Below are positions 5,629 to 5,966 of a DNA stretch of 5,966 nucleotides, piece after piece. The notes beneath the pieces were generated by a model, which was given only the letters and a program-made list of their open reading frames with translations, was not told the origin of the DNA and searched no databases. This DNA comes from an uncultured Bacillota bacterium (GTDB lineage Bacteria > Bacillota > Clostridia > Peptostreptococcales > Anaerovoracaceae), in NCBI GenBank assembly GCA_946408315.1, contig CAMJRV010000166.1:1-5966 (forward strand). The letters run 5' to 3'. Position numbers and translations under genes: made by a program. Within the stretch, counting starts at the first letter, position 1. Every line of letters begins with the position of its first letter.

Positions 5629-5966
5629 CTAGTTTTTCACAAGTTCTGCAATGGAGCAGTCCTCCTGGCGGGAAACCGCCCTGATATTCCTGCGGAACCG
5701 TTCATATCTGATGTTACAATAGTCGAGAAAGTCTTCGCCGTTATAGTGACGGATCAGGGCCCAGACCGTCCAGAGCAAGTCCTGAGCCATCATGAATCCT
5801 TTTAGTTTCAGGATTTCCTCCCTGTCCGGCAGCTGTCCGTAATATTCCCGGAAAAGGAAGTCGATGGCCTCCTCCGTCAGCCGGGATTCCAGGATATAGG
5901 CGGCCACGTCCCAGCTCGGATCGTTCATTCCCGAATATTCCCAGTCGACCAGCCAACTTCTCCCCG
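5629..5966 (-). CDS. Choline-kinase / LicA-type phosphotransferase, C-terminal fragment (cut by window edge)
   Basis: The frame is open from the right edge to a TAG at 5631-5629, giving 111 residues of the C-terminus; an internal Met at 5928 is not the start. The fragment opens with SWLVDWEYSGMNDPSWD. This matches the segment of choline kinases and LicA-like proteins in the protein-kinase-like aminoglycoside/choline phosphotransferase fold, where the Asp (fragment residue 7) binds the magnesium of ATP. The following DPxWD and an AQDLLWTVWALIRHYNGEDFLDY stretch, with Arg-rich end (RYERFRR), also fit the LicA group. The catalytic HxDxxxxN loop and ATP-binding lobe lie outside the window. Such enzymes phosphorylate choline or a similar alcohol, often for decorating surface polymers; the true substrate cannot be told from this part. 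Its terminator at 5551-5591 makes it the last gene of its transcript. Confidence 0.8.
   Translation of the reverse strand, partial: GRSWLVDWEYSGMNDPSWDVAAYILESRLTEEAIDFLFREYYGQLPDREEILKLKGFMMAQDLLWTVWALIRHYNGEDFLDYCNIRYERFRRNIRAVSRQEDCSIAELVKN

Overview
The window looks like a chromosomal stretch from a motile, low-to-moderate GC Gram-positive bacterium, most likely a member of the Clostridia. This assignment is inferred from style rather than from a marker gene: strong purine-rich ribosome binding sites, a sigma-28 (SigD/FliA-type) flagellar-class promoter, a chemoreceptor with a long chain of HAMP repeats, an M20C dipeptidase and a LicA-like kinase. No RNA gene, insertion sequence, CRISPR array, prophage or attachment site was seen.

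Layout from left to right. Positions 1-2120 (minus strand) hold the first 706 codons of a large chemoreceptor. It has two membrane segments, a roughly 160-residue extracytoplasmic Cache-like sensor, and a very long series of HAMP-type repeats; its end, presumably with the kinase-control signalling tip, lies beyond the left edge. Positions 2121-2328 are a 208-nt divergent intergenic region with a near-consensus sigma-28 promoter for the chemoreceptor and a good ribosome binding site for the gene on the other side. Positions 2329-4008 (plus strand) encode a complete FAD-dependent amine oxidase of the L-amino-acid oxidase type. After an 18-nt gap comes a convergent gene, 4027-5481 (minus strand), a complete M20C Xaa-His dipeptidase (PepD-like). 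It has its own near-consensus sigma-A promoter, which sits immediately against the rho-independent terminator of the next gene. That gene, 5629-5966 (minus strand), is the C-terminal part of a choline-kinase/LicA-type phosphotransferase cut off by the right edge.

The genes are separate transcription units, not an operon. A loose theme is amino acid and peptide use: a dipeptidase releases amino acids, an oxidase deaminates them, and a divergent chemoreceptor may sense a small organic ligand. This link is inference from position only. The best-supported unusual points are the sigma-28 promoter, the array of about ten HAMP-type units with a regular 45/90-residue period, the compact terminator-promoter joint upstream of the dipeptidase with a duplicated terminator arm, and motif changes in the dipeptidase and oxidase. 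I did not find convincing evidence of a wholly new biological system.
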